NCBI GenBank assembly: GCA_905221605.1
Contig: CAJNDS010000400.1
Span: 84,076 to 148,075, forward strand
Length of the DNA: 64,000 nucleotides
Reading direction: 5' to 3'
Source: Symbiodinium natans
Lineage: Eukaryota; Sar; Dinophyceae; Suessiales; Symbiodiniaceae
This document shows, piece after piece, positions 47,601 through 59,600 of this stretch (position 1 is the stretch's first letter; each line of letters begins with the position of its first letter). Position numbers and translations under genes: made by a program. A model generated the notes under the pieces. It ran no database searches and was not told the DNA's origin. It saw only the letters and a program-made list of their open reading frames with translations.

Positions 47601-50600
47601 CCCTAAACCCTAAACCCTAAACCCTAAACCCTAAACCCTAAACCCTAAACCCTAAACCCTAAACCCTAAACCCTAAACCCTAAACCCTAAACCCTAAACC
47701 CTAAACCCTAAACCCTAAACCCTAAACCCTTTTTGCAGGAGATTGCCAACGACTTCATCCGCTTGGGCTTCCTGCGCCCGGGCACCGACGTGTCGGAGAT
47801 CGTCCCGGCGATGGAGACGATCTGGGCCGCCAGGGGCCCCAGGCTGTCCTTGGCTGTCCTTATAGGGTGAGGGTTGGGTTTAGGGTTTAGGGTTTAGGGT
47901 TTTGGGTTCTTGAGGTTTGGGGTTTAGGGTTCTTGGGGTTTAGGGTTTAGGGTCCCTGGGGCCCTTAGAGGTTTTAGGGTTTTGGGTTGAGGCTTGAGGG
48001 TTGGGTTTAGGGTAGTCTTCTTAGGAAGTGGTTTAGTTTCATGTCCAAGCAACAGGCAAGATTGAGTCATTGTTCTATGGTGTCGAGAGGATGGTGTCGG
48101 GTCGTGGGGCCTTGCAGTAGGGTCATGTGGGGTTTGGGCCTCGTGAGATTGCGGGTGCTTGAAGCCCTTAAGCTACCCCTCGCCCAAACCGGTGGTTTTT
48201 CGGGGGGGCGGAAAGCCGCCATGTTGTTTGTTTAGGGTTTAGGGTTTAGGGTTTAGGGTTTAGGGTTTAGGGTTTAGGGTTTAGGGTTTAGGGTTTAGGG
48301 ACCCCTTCCTCTTCCTCTTTTCGGCTTGATCCTTAAGCCTTCAGGGCGGAGATGATGCCGTTCTCTTTAGGCCAGATCTTCGGGTCCTGGTCGTCCTTCC
48401 AATCCAATCCAACCCAATCCCAAACCCCAAGACTAGCTAAGGGTGCGGGTTTTAGGGTTTAGAGGCCTGGGGGTTGGGGTTTAGTGTTTGGGCGTCGCGT
48501 TGGAACTTGGGTGTTCAAAGGAGGTGCTTCGGGATGTACTGAGGTCTTTAAGGGTTGCATTCGATGGGTTTGACTGGGCCCAGAGGTTCTCCACCGCCCT
48601 AAAACCCAAAACCATCCTGAACCAAAACCCTTTGAGGCCTTTGGATTTAGGGTTGGAGGTTGGGATGTTGCCCCTTAAACTAACAGTCCCCTTCTTCGGG
48701 ATTGTAGTACCCCTCATAGAATAAGAATAAGGCTCTTGTGGGTTGTGACAGTATGCACATTTTGGGAGCCTCAAGAGGGAATACTCTGAATCATTATTCA
48801 CGACCCCCATACTTGGAGGCCCATATAAGTACCTTGAATAAGGTTATAAACCCTAAACCCTAAACCCTAAACCCTGAACCCTGAACCCTGAACCCTAAAC
48901 CCTAAACCCGAAACCCTAAACCCTAAACCCTAACCACCCTAAACCCTAAACCCTACGGGTGGGGCCACCCCCCACGCCCTTCCGAGGACTCCATGGGCAA
49001 GTCGATCCGCGACTTCAATTTTCGCACGGCGGCTCGGCGGCCTCTTTGCTTTAGGGTTTAGGGTTTAGGGTTTAGGGTTTAGGGTTTAGGGTTTAGGGTT
49101 TAGGGTTTAGGGGGAGCCCTCACAATGCTTTGCACTCGAAGGAAGGAAGGCCCTGAAGCCCTAAACCCTAAACCCTAAACCCTAAACCCCAAACCCTAAA
49201 CCCGAAACCCGAAACCCTAAGGCCAGAGTCGTTCATTTGTTGCCGGGTTCCGGGGGCGTTTAGGAGCTTGTGAGAGGGGGCCTTGACAGCAAATGCTCAC
49301 GCTCGTTTCAGACCAAGATCGCCGCCTTGAGGCAGCTTCGCATGTTAGAGTTTAGGGTTTAGGGTTTAGGGTTCGGGGAGGTCCACCTTCTGAAGGCCTG
49401 ATGTTTGGAAGGCGGATGTGCCACAACAGTCTACAACATCTGACAAATCACGGCCGGCGATGAGATTCCGCGTGCTGTGGCGCGCGCCTGTGGACGCCGC
49501 TGCAGACCTAAACATGTGCTGGAGGCTGAAAGACCGTGACCAGGCCGATGACCATGGATCGGCAGCACCCGTGCTCTCGGTTTGCCTTGCCACCGCAGCA
49601 CATCGTGCTTGCGAATGCGGTTGACGTCTAGGGTTTAGGGTTTAGGGTTTAGGGTTTAGGGTTGTTATTTCAGCTGCACAACGGAAGCGTCGAAGCGTCC
49701 CGTCTCTGCGCGCCTTGTGCCTCCAGCAACAGGTGTATTGCATCCTTCGGCAAAGAGCACCCTTGAAACCCTTCAAGCTTCAAACCCGAAAGCCCCAGAA
49801 CTCCCTTAAGCTGTAAACCCGACACCCGAACGCTGAACCAAGAGGGTTGAGGGTTTAGGGTTTAGGGTTTAGGGTGGAGAGCCTCAGCTGACTTTGTCCC
49901 ATCCGGCGCTCGGGAAGCAGGTACCTCTAATATCGTACACCCCAATAGGTTCATAGAGTTCAGGGCTCAGGGTTTGGGGGAGAATCCTAGGTTTAAAGCT
50001 TGTGGGTAGGTTTAAAGCTTGTGGGTTTTCTTCCGGGCGTTCTGGACTTTCTGGGTCCAGGTCACGGCACGATTTTCAAAGCTGGTCTATCAGTTCCCGA
50101 TCCGAATTCCGGAGAGGCCTGGGGCGTGGGAGCCTGTTGTTGAGAAGGGCAGGTCACCCTCCCCACCCGGGTTTTTGGGGGTGCTGTAGGCCTGGAGCCC
50201 TGAAGCCTTAGATGCCTTGGTGACCCCCAATCATCATCCTGGGTTTGGGGTTTAGGGTCTAGGGTGTAGGGTTGAAGGTTTAGGGTTGAGGGCCCTGGAA
50301 AGCTGGCATGGCCCCTGCAGCAAGGATGACACGCACAAATCGAATGGCTCAAGATGAAACAGGGTCACAGGGTTACCGGGGTTGTGGGCTTCGGCCTGTC
50401 CCCAGTAGGGTTTCCCTTAGGTGCCTCTTGTTCGGGGTTTTGGGGTTGTGTCTTGTGGGGTTTGGGGTTCCCGAGCTTAGGCTGGTACTCCTCTTTTGGC
50501 CCCTACCTTCTCCCTGGTTCCCCTGAGTTCGGTTTTCTCTTAAGGTTATTCTTTTGGTTTCCTGGGGTTATGAGCCCAAGTGTCGTGGTTCTGTGTGGTT

Positions 50601-53600
50601 AGTGTTTTCAGGGCTTTAGGAAAGATCCATGGATCCTGCGTCTTCGCTCTTGCTGGAAGCTTCCTCTGGTACAGATGAGGCTCCGATGGAGGAGCATGGA
50701 GGAGATGCGGTTGACGAGCTTTTTGCTCAGGCACTGGGATCCACACTTGCTGCGGGAGGTGGGGGGCTGGGTGCTGAGGAGGGCAACAATGGTTTATCTG
50801 GTGGTGGCAGCGGTGCAAGCAATGTTGCAAATCCTGCGGCTACCGGGCAAAACAATGGTGGGTCTGGTACAGTTTCTGGGCCTACAATATCATCGTCTCA
50901 GGTGGATGGGAATGGTGATACCCCTACGACAGTTGCTCAGGGTACAACAGCTGGTGCAGTGATTTCCACAGGTTTGGGTGATGGGCCCTCAACAGTTCCT
51001 GATACAGCGGTTGCACAATCGGTCAGTGGTCCTGGTCCATCAGCTAGTGGAAGTGTGCTGCAGGTGCATGAAGGTATCGGGGCAGCTACAAGTGCAAGCA
51101 CAGAGGTTTTTCAGTTTCAGCAAAGTGCCGGGCCATCAACAGTTCCTGGTACAGCGGTGGCACAATCGGTCAGTGGTCCTGGTCCATCAGCCCATATTGG
51201 TTTTACCAGCGTGCCGTTTCCTGGAGGTCATTTTGACAGTGGAACAGGCGAGCAACACTTGACTGGGCAGATGACACACTGGACTCCAAATAATGCTGCA
51301 GCGCAAGGCAACAATCCTGGACTGGCGTTTAACACCTACGAGCAGATTCGAGCCTTGGGACAGCCGCTACATCGACCTGAACCAGCCCCTACACAAACAG
51401 ATTGGATGGGCCCGATGAGACAGATGCTGGGAGATTTGCTGCAACCTTTAACTTCGAGGTTGGATGTGTTGGAGCAGGATAGACAATCTTCTCAGTCGTC
51501 GGCATTGGGAACAGTGGATCAAGCGGCTTTAGCAAGAATGTTTGCTGGTTTAAATCTGGAAAGACAGGACTCTGCGGGTTCCCAGGCCCAGGCTGCTTTG
51601 GGGGATTTCCAACCTAGATCGTCCGATTCGATGCGGTCGGCTAGGTCTCATCCTTCGCAGGAGCTGGGTGAACAGGAGACTGGAACTCGTACCCACACGA
51701 TTGCCACGCCTCCTGGTTTGGGACAGCCTGCAAGTGTGGCCAATGTTTCTTTGGATGAAAAAGATCGTGAGTTGGTAGCGTTGCGAGTTCAGGTACAACA
51801 GCTACAGATGCAGTTGCAACAGGTTCTGGCCAGAGAAGCTGCGAGGGCTGGGGAGGCTGCACCCTCGGCGGAAGCAACGCCTCCACCACCACCGCCACTC
51901 CCCAGTAGCCACCATACACCTGGTGGCACACGTGTTCCTTCGGGGCCTTCAATGGCGACACCCAAAGTTCCTGGGGTAACAGCTGGCGTGGATACATCGT
52001 GGCAGGCCGTGGGACCGGCAGTTTGGGAGGTGGTACCGCCACCCCCACCACTACCTCCGGAGATGAGGACGAGGCCAAGGGCCTTAATATCTGAGGAGCC
52101 AGCGGCCTTGATGCCTTCGGAGGAGACCGCCAGAAGTATTCAGGATCTGCCTAAGCTGGAGATCTTCAAGGGCAACACCGAGGATGCTGGAATGATTCTT
52201 GGAGACTGGCTGACGGTGGTCAAACCGATGATGGCGGGAATTTCAGCCACGGCGGCAGAGTGGTGGGACCAGGTTACCGGCACGGCCTACAACTATTACG
52301 ATGACTGGCTGGCCGCCTCGCCGCTGAAGAGGTTGGAGCTCCGAGACAAGGTGATGGGGCTGACAGCACTGTTTGAGCACTCCAGGTGGTCACGAACTGA
52401 ACAACGAGGCGCGGTGCTCATGCTGGCGGCGTTACCTGCAGATGTTAAGGAGGAAATGGTAACCATCCGAGCGGTGCAAACAATTCCTATGCTGTTTCGG
52501 TTACTGACCAAGTATCAACCGGGAGGAGCAGGGGAGAAGCAGGCTTTGCTACGAACGTTAACTACTCCAGCTGCGGTGAGCACGGCGACGGACGGCATCG
52601 CTGGAATCAGAAAGTGGTCCCGAGCCCTTACCAGAGCTCAGGAGCTGAAACTGGCACTCCCAGATCCAACACTGCTGGTTAAAGCACTGGACCAGATTAC
52701 AGCTGCGGTGATTGCGGGGCAAAGCTTATTCCGGCTGTCAACTTTTCGGTTGGAAAACAAGATTGACTATGCCCCCACCTTGTCCTCTGCCAAGTCCTTA
52801 GCGCAGATGTTGTTGGCGGAACTGGAAATGGTTACTGGCTCCGAACTTGGAGGACGAAGACCTAAGGTGGCGGCCATGGAAACAGAAGCGAAAGGAAAGG
52901 GCAAGGGCAAAGACAAGGGGCAGCGGGAACACGGGCAATGCTGGAACTGGATGACACCTAAGGGGTGTCGAAAGGGCAATGCCTGCTCCTTTCCGCATGA
53001 CAAGGCCAGGATGGTGGGGAGGTGTTACAACTGTTCTGCAGAAGACCACCAGAAGGCCAACTGCCCTTATCCTACCACCTCTGCAGACACCGCCGCTGCC
53101 AAAGAGACCAATGACAAGGCCACGGAAGCAAAGGGCAGAGGCAAGCATAAGGGAAAGCCCAAGCCCATCGTGAAGAAGGTGGAGCCGGACGAACCAGCGT
53201 CCTCTACGACTTCCGCTTCGTCCTCGACGGCCCAGGCAGCTTTTCTTCAGGAGGCATCCGAGCTCATCAAGACGATGAGATTGGCGGCGTTGCGAGGTGA
53301 AACGGATGGCTGGGGATGCTGGATGGTGGAGCTACGGCCTGCCTCAGAAAGGCAAAGTCCAATCGGGAGTTCCAACGAGCTGCCCCGATTACAGTGGCCC
53401 TGGCTACCGGCTCGACACAGCTCCGGATTAATGATGCTGGCGCGCTGCTGACCAATGATCCCTCCACGAGTCCCATTGTGGCCATGCATGAGCTGATCCA
53501 GCTGGGGACAGGAGTGACCTGGGATCAAGGTGGTATCTGCATCAAGGTCCCGAAGTTTGGCCAGCTTCCAGTACGATTGGCTACCGGATGCCCAGAAGTT

Positions 53601-56600
53601 CCAGAAGCACTGGCCTTAAAGCTCATTGAAGATATTGAGCAGAAGAAGCGGGACAAGATGGCCTTCGTGAAGGAGCTGCGAATCCAGAAGGAAGATGGAG
53701 GTGGCCTGGAGCAAGAAGGGACTATGATGTTTGAGGATCCCGTGGCCATGAAGCGCTGGTTGCAAGATCAGTTTTTGCATCTGCCAGAGGGGATCATCGA
53801 TGCCCTAACCGTTCCTGCCTATGCCAAAGGAAATGACTGCTTGCCTTGGAGCCGGAGGACAAGGAAGGCCATGATGGCTTCGAAGTTCATCGTACTGAAC
53901 CTGTTTGCTGGCAAAACCCGGGCTTCTTTCAGCAATATCTGGATGGCAAGGGTATGGATGGGTGTTACGTTATCGATGTGGACCTGCCTGAAAACCTGCT
54001 GTGCGACCAAATGTATGGTTTTTTGTTGGAGTTGGCCCGAAGTGGCCATGTCAAAATGGTGATGGGCGGACCTCCAGACAAGACGTTTGAGGCACCCAAG
54101 CAATGGAGGGGGAATGATCCTCAAGACCGACTTGGCAGATCTGAGCTCGGTCCTCGCGACCTGCGGGCTGTGGAGAAGGAAAATATCCTGATCCTGAGGC
54201 AGTTGGTGCTGTATATGGTCGCAGAGGAAGCAAGGAGGCTTCATAACAACAGCCAGGCGGTGGGTCTGGTGTTGGAACACAAGGCGCCAAACAATGGGGA
54301 AAACACCGAAGCTTCGAGACCGGAAATCTGGAATTGGCCAGAAGTACAACATTGTCAAGCGAAGTACAAGTTGGAAAAACTGGAAGTCGACTTTGGCGAT
54401 TTGGGTCACCGGACCACGAAACAGCAAGGACTGCTGGTATCGCACAAGTTGTACTTCGATGAGGTTTCAATGGTGAACTGCAAAGACTGTGGTTCGGGGG
54501 AGGAAGGAATGGATCCTCAAGAAATGACCAAAGGGCATGAGTGGCCTGATGGTTTGAAGTGGGCAGTTCTACAATTGCTGCTGCGCTTGGTCCCGGGGGG
54601 CTATCAATCCATCGTCTGGATACAAAGTTCCGACAACATGTTGCCCAAGGCCATATTCCCTTTCGTCGCGATTGCCTACACTGCCTAGCAGGCGGAGCCA
54701 AAGACGGCCAGCATAGGAGACTGCCTATCAGCGAAGCCTACACGATTAGCGCCGACCTGAGTGGTCCCTATACGGTGGGCTTGGATGAGTATGGTCGGGT
54801 GAAGTACATGTGCACGATGGTTTACACCATTCCGGTCTTTGCAAATTTGGAGCCGGAACCAATGGTGGAAATTCCTGAAGGAGGTGGTCAAGATGAAAAG
54901 CCCAGGTCTTCAGAGGCAGTCAATGAGGCCGCATCCTTGCTGGACGATGACGGGTTGGTGGGTGTGGATACCGCATCGCTGTTGGGTGAGGACACACCGG
55001 AATATGAGCCGGATTTGGATGATGAGCAGTGTTCCCAACTGGATGAGCCACTACCACCTCAGGCAAAGGATGAGGAAGCCGTCGTCCTAAGGGAGTATGG
55101 GCTGGACTGCGAGGAGGACTGGAACGATGAGGTGGATCCCGGTGAATGGGAGTGCAACGAGGAGGTTCTGGAAGAGGAATTGCCCAAGGAGAACCTCACG
55201 GACTTTCAGAAGCGCCTCGTTCAGGAACAAGCTGAAGCCTGGAAACAATATCTGGTCAAGGCTCGCGAACAGGCAGACTCGGTGGCTCCTCAAGACTTGA
55301 AGTTGGACAAGCTACAGATGGTGGAGCTCACTTTCGCTGAGAGCCTACGAGACAAGACACCAGCATCTGTGGTTGGAGCCATAGGTCGCGTTTACAGCAA
55401 GCTGAAAATGTGGGGAATGCATGTGGCCAGGTTTCATACCGACAAAGGAGGCGAGTTTCTCAATGCCCCAGTCTGTCGTTGGCTTCAGGATAGAGGAATT
55501 TATCAAACCTGTGGACAGGGCGGATCCTACAAGCAAAATGGCAGGGCAGAAGCTGCAGTCGGTATTTGCAAGAGGGCCACCAGGACGTTGCTGCATGGTG
55601 AAACGTCGGCCAAGCGACTTTGGCCGGGCGCCTGGCGATGGGTGGCTGAGCGACGCCTTCGCAGGGCCTTAGCCCGACTGGGCATGCCTGTCAAGCCTTT
55701 GGTTCCGTTTGGTACAGTGGTTTGGATCCGCAAAAGACACTGGCATAAGGCTGAACAATGGGATGATCGTGTCCACAAAGGCGTGGTGATTGCCCCGGCG
55801 CAACATGTTTCCAGGGGCTATGTGGTGAAAGTGGGAAACGATTTCTTCACGACAACCACGCTGTTTCAAAATGTGCAAATGGCGGATACTGGTGCAATTT
55901 CGGCCATGGATGAGGTGGAAGTGGACGCTGTGCCTCCTCGACAGCGAGCTCGCGGCAAACAGGGTTTGGCCTCATTGTCGGTAGCACCAGCAGCACTGTC
56001 CTGTCCAGGGCATGACAGGGAGCAAACTGGACACAGTCTGGTACAAGCTTGGAAAAAGGCGGACTCCTGGATCTCTGGACCCTTGCAAGAAACAATCGAG
56101 TGGCTGCAGGATTCCTTGAGCGGGACAAAGTTACGCAGCGACCGCCAAACCTCTGAAGGCCTCTATATCACCAATGGGGTTTACAGGCGAGGGGGAGTTA
56201 TTGGGATCACAAATACCACAACCCACCAACCTGATCGGCTGCGAACTCAGGTCCTGAATGCCATCCTCGCAGCTGCTTTCCCCAATGACACCTGGACCTC
56301 GTCTACCCTTTCGGTGAACAATTGGCTGGGGCCGCATCGTGATATCTTCAATCAACGAGGGACGAGTAATCTGCTGCTATGCCTTTCACCCTCCATTTCT
56401 ATCTGGACTGAAGTGGAACCACCTTTCACTGGCCTGGGCTCGGAAGAGTTGGTCTGGAAGGAGGTTCGCCCAGGACTCTGGAAGCCGGGCCAGATTCATC
56501 GCCTTCGTTGCGGGGACTCGATGAGATTGGATCCGCGCAAGTGGCATGCCTCGGAGGATGGCGAAGAAAAGGGCCCACGTGTGCTGGCGGTGGCTTTTTC

Positions 56601-59600
56601 CTTGGCAGTGCATGCCAGGTTGGAGCCTGGTAAAAGGGCCAGCCTGTATTCTGCAGGTTTCCCATTGCCGGCTATAGCAGGCACTGGGGGGGGGTACAAG
56701 CAAGATTTGAGATCGAGTTTGAGTTCAGCCTCGCCCTCGAACACCAGCACTACGACTGCCCCTAGGCCAAGGGTCGCCAAACTTCGCCTGCGACAGCGAG
56801 AGGAAGGAGAAGCCAATGGGCCTGCAAGGCAAGTGGAGCATACACAAATTCAGTACACTGTGTTGGATGCTGCAACTGCGGATCGGTTGTTTCAGGAGAG
56901 ATGGACCCATGAGCAAGCCAATGCTCACGACCTGGATCAACATCCCTTGCAGCGCTTTGTGGACGACTGGGAAGGTGAGTGGTCCCCAGTGCTCCCACCG
57001 GATGGCATTCTGCCTACGACGGAAACTGTCGACCAGGCGGCCTCAGCAGCCTATGAGTATCGCTTCAGGTGGGCAGGTTTGCTACCAGATCCGGAAATCG
57101 ACCCCAATCAAGTCCTGAGGGACCCAAGTATTCGATTGGACCGGGTCAATCCGCCTGAGGAGGGAATGCAGATCGATCCTGTAATTCAGAGGCATTTGGT
57201 TGATGAGGATGATCCAGAATCAAGGAGGCGGGCGCTAACAGATGATCGGCCAGATCTCACCATGGCGACGATTATCAACTACCGCTACATGTACGACGAT
57301 GAAAATCAGCTGGAAATTCATCAGTTTGCCATGATGGTAAATCATACAGTGGGCTACGAGGAAGCACCTCACTGGCAACCCCTTGACATCGTCATCCGGT
57401 CCGAGGTCCTCTACGAGCTGCAAGAACCTCAGCAGGCAGAAGAAAACGAGGAGGAGCCTCCAGAAGATGATGAGGACGTGGATCAAGGAGACGATGAAGA
57501 TGATGATCCGCCGGGAGATGGTCCAGATGGCCCAGGTGGAGGTGGACGAGGCCGTTCGAGAACGCCGGAAATCCGGTACGAGGACTATAGAAATGTTCGG
57601 CCTCGCTATCAACTTCGTCTAGAACACAGCGATGCCCTGAAAATGCTGGATGCTGCAGAAAGTTTTTTGGTTCCGGAGGAGGCGGGAATGTTGTATCAAA
57701 GCAAAAACAGCCTTGGAACCGGGGGAGCAGCGACTGGTGTGGTGGGACATGTTGTGGCCTCCGAGATACCCATTGGTTTTGAAGCTGATGAGCAGAGCGA
57801 CCTGCTGGATGGCATGCAGCTGGGATTGAAAAGGTTAGGGCTACGTGAGCAACAAAAGCTGCAGCAAGACCTTTGGGATCAATCCAGCTTGGACGAGGAG
57901 CCGGACACTTGGACCTTGAAGGATCAAGTCACGCAGGTACGGGCCATACACGAACAAGCGGACCAGGTGGAGGATGATCTTCGACTGTTGAAGAGCATGT
58001 CTGTGGAGACAAATGTTGGACGTACGGGCGCTCCTACTGATGTTTTTCCGGAGGTGTTCTTGCAAACAAAGACAATTCAGCAAGCCCAGGTATTGCAGGA
58101 GCTGCCAGCGTGGACACCAGCAATGAGTGCCGAGTATAACACGATTCGCCATGAGAAGGCTGCAATAGAGCCAATCACCGAGCAGCAAATCCGGGTCATG
58201 GAGGAGGACGACAGCCTGATCGTGAAGAGGATTCCGGCAAAAATGGTGTTCACAAGAAAGGCGGTCAGCGGACAACGCAAAGCGAGGGCATGCGCTTGCG
58301 GGAACTTTCTCCAGGCCGAAGAAAGTAGCAAAACAAAGCAGGAGCTCCGGGAGGAGGTATATGCGGCTGGTATTGACATTACGGTGCTACGTACCATGCT
58401 TGCTGTGGGGGCTCGTCGTGGCTGGAAGGCTGGAACGACGGACATCAAGGGGGCCTTCCTGAATGCCCCGCTACTTCAGCGGACCAAAACCAAAACAGAA
58501 CGCATCATTTTGGACCCGCCGAAAATCCTGTCCCGAGCTGGAGTTATCCCTCCGTATGAAAAGTGGTTGGTGACCCGTGCATTATACGGGTTGGATATTT
58601 CGCCTAAGAGCTGGGCAGTGTTTCGAAATCAACAACTTAATGGCCGAAGATTTCAGAGTGGAGGAGCGTGGTACACCTGGCAAGCTTGTCGCACAGATCA
58701 AAATTTGTGGAGAATTTTATCCGAGGATGGAAGATTGTGCGGCCTGGTTTCCATCTATGTCGACGACATTTTGGGAGTCATGGAAGATGGGGTACTACAA
58801 TCGTGCTTCAGCGATCTGTCGCAGCTCTGGGCATGCTCTACACCGGAGTACGTGGCCCAAGGATCTGTTCGTTTTTGCGGATTCGATATATCAGAAGGAT
58901 CTGATGATCGCCGTGGATTTCTGCTCCGGCAGGAGGCGTATATCGACGAAATCTTGGAACGGTTCGAGAGCGAACATCAAGGCAGCCTACGAACTTCCAA
59001 GGTTCCTGCGTTGAGGTATGATCTTCCTCATGACAAAAAGGAGATGGATCCTTTGCAGGTGAAGCTGGCCCAAAAGCTGATTGGTGAGTTAAATTGGATT
59101 GGAACCCGTACAAGACCTGATATTATCTTTGCCATCAGCAAGGCGGCTCAATGTATCACCAGGGATGCTGTTTTGGCGGTGGAAGCAGCAACTCAAATCT
59201 TCAAGTTCCTCAAGGCCACCAAGGAGGAGGGCCTTCGCTATGTGGCCAATCCGGATTCTTTTGGGAAGCATCAGGAGTTAAGGGTGCCTAGAAAAGAGGC
59301 GTTGGTGGAGGTTTTTACTGATGCCAGCCACGCTCCCGATGCCGGACGTTCCCAAGAATGTGTACATGTTTTTGCTGCAGGCCAATTAATTGGTTGGTCG
59401 TCCAACAAGCAAACTATGACCAGCCTCAGTACAGCAGAAAGCGAACTGTGTGCAGTGTTGGAAGGGGTAGCTTATGGTGAGGGAACCAAATGTGTTTTGG
59501 AAGAAATCTTGCAGGTTCCTGTTCAGGCTGTGATCTACTGCGATAATGCTGCTACGGTTGCCCTAGTCACAGGAAGCTCCAACCTTTGGCGGACCCGAGG

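Noticed and set aside
49306-49360. Additional ABC1K exon (TKIAALRQLRM)
   Set aside because: It has an acceptor-like TTTCAG, but exon 23 joins exon 24 in phase and in family sequence without it.
49660-49735. Additional ABC1K exon after TTTCAG
   Set aside because: The translation matches no part of the family, and the model is continuous without it.
52798-53148. Antisense genes within the Copia coding region
   Set aside because: Minus-strand frames here and elsewhere in the element are shadows of the polyprotein with no domains.
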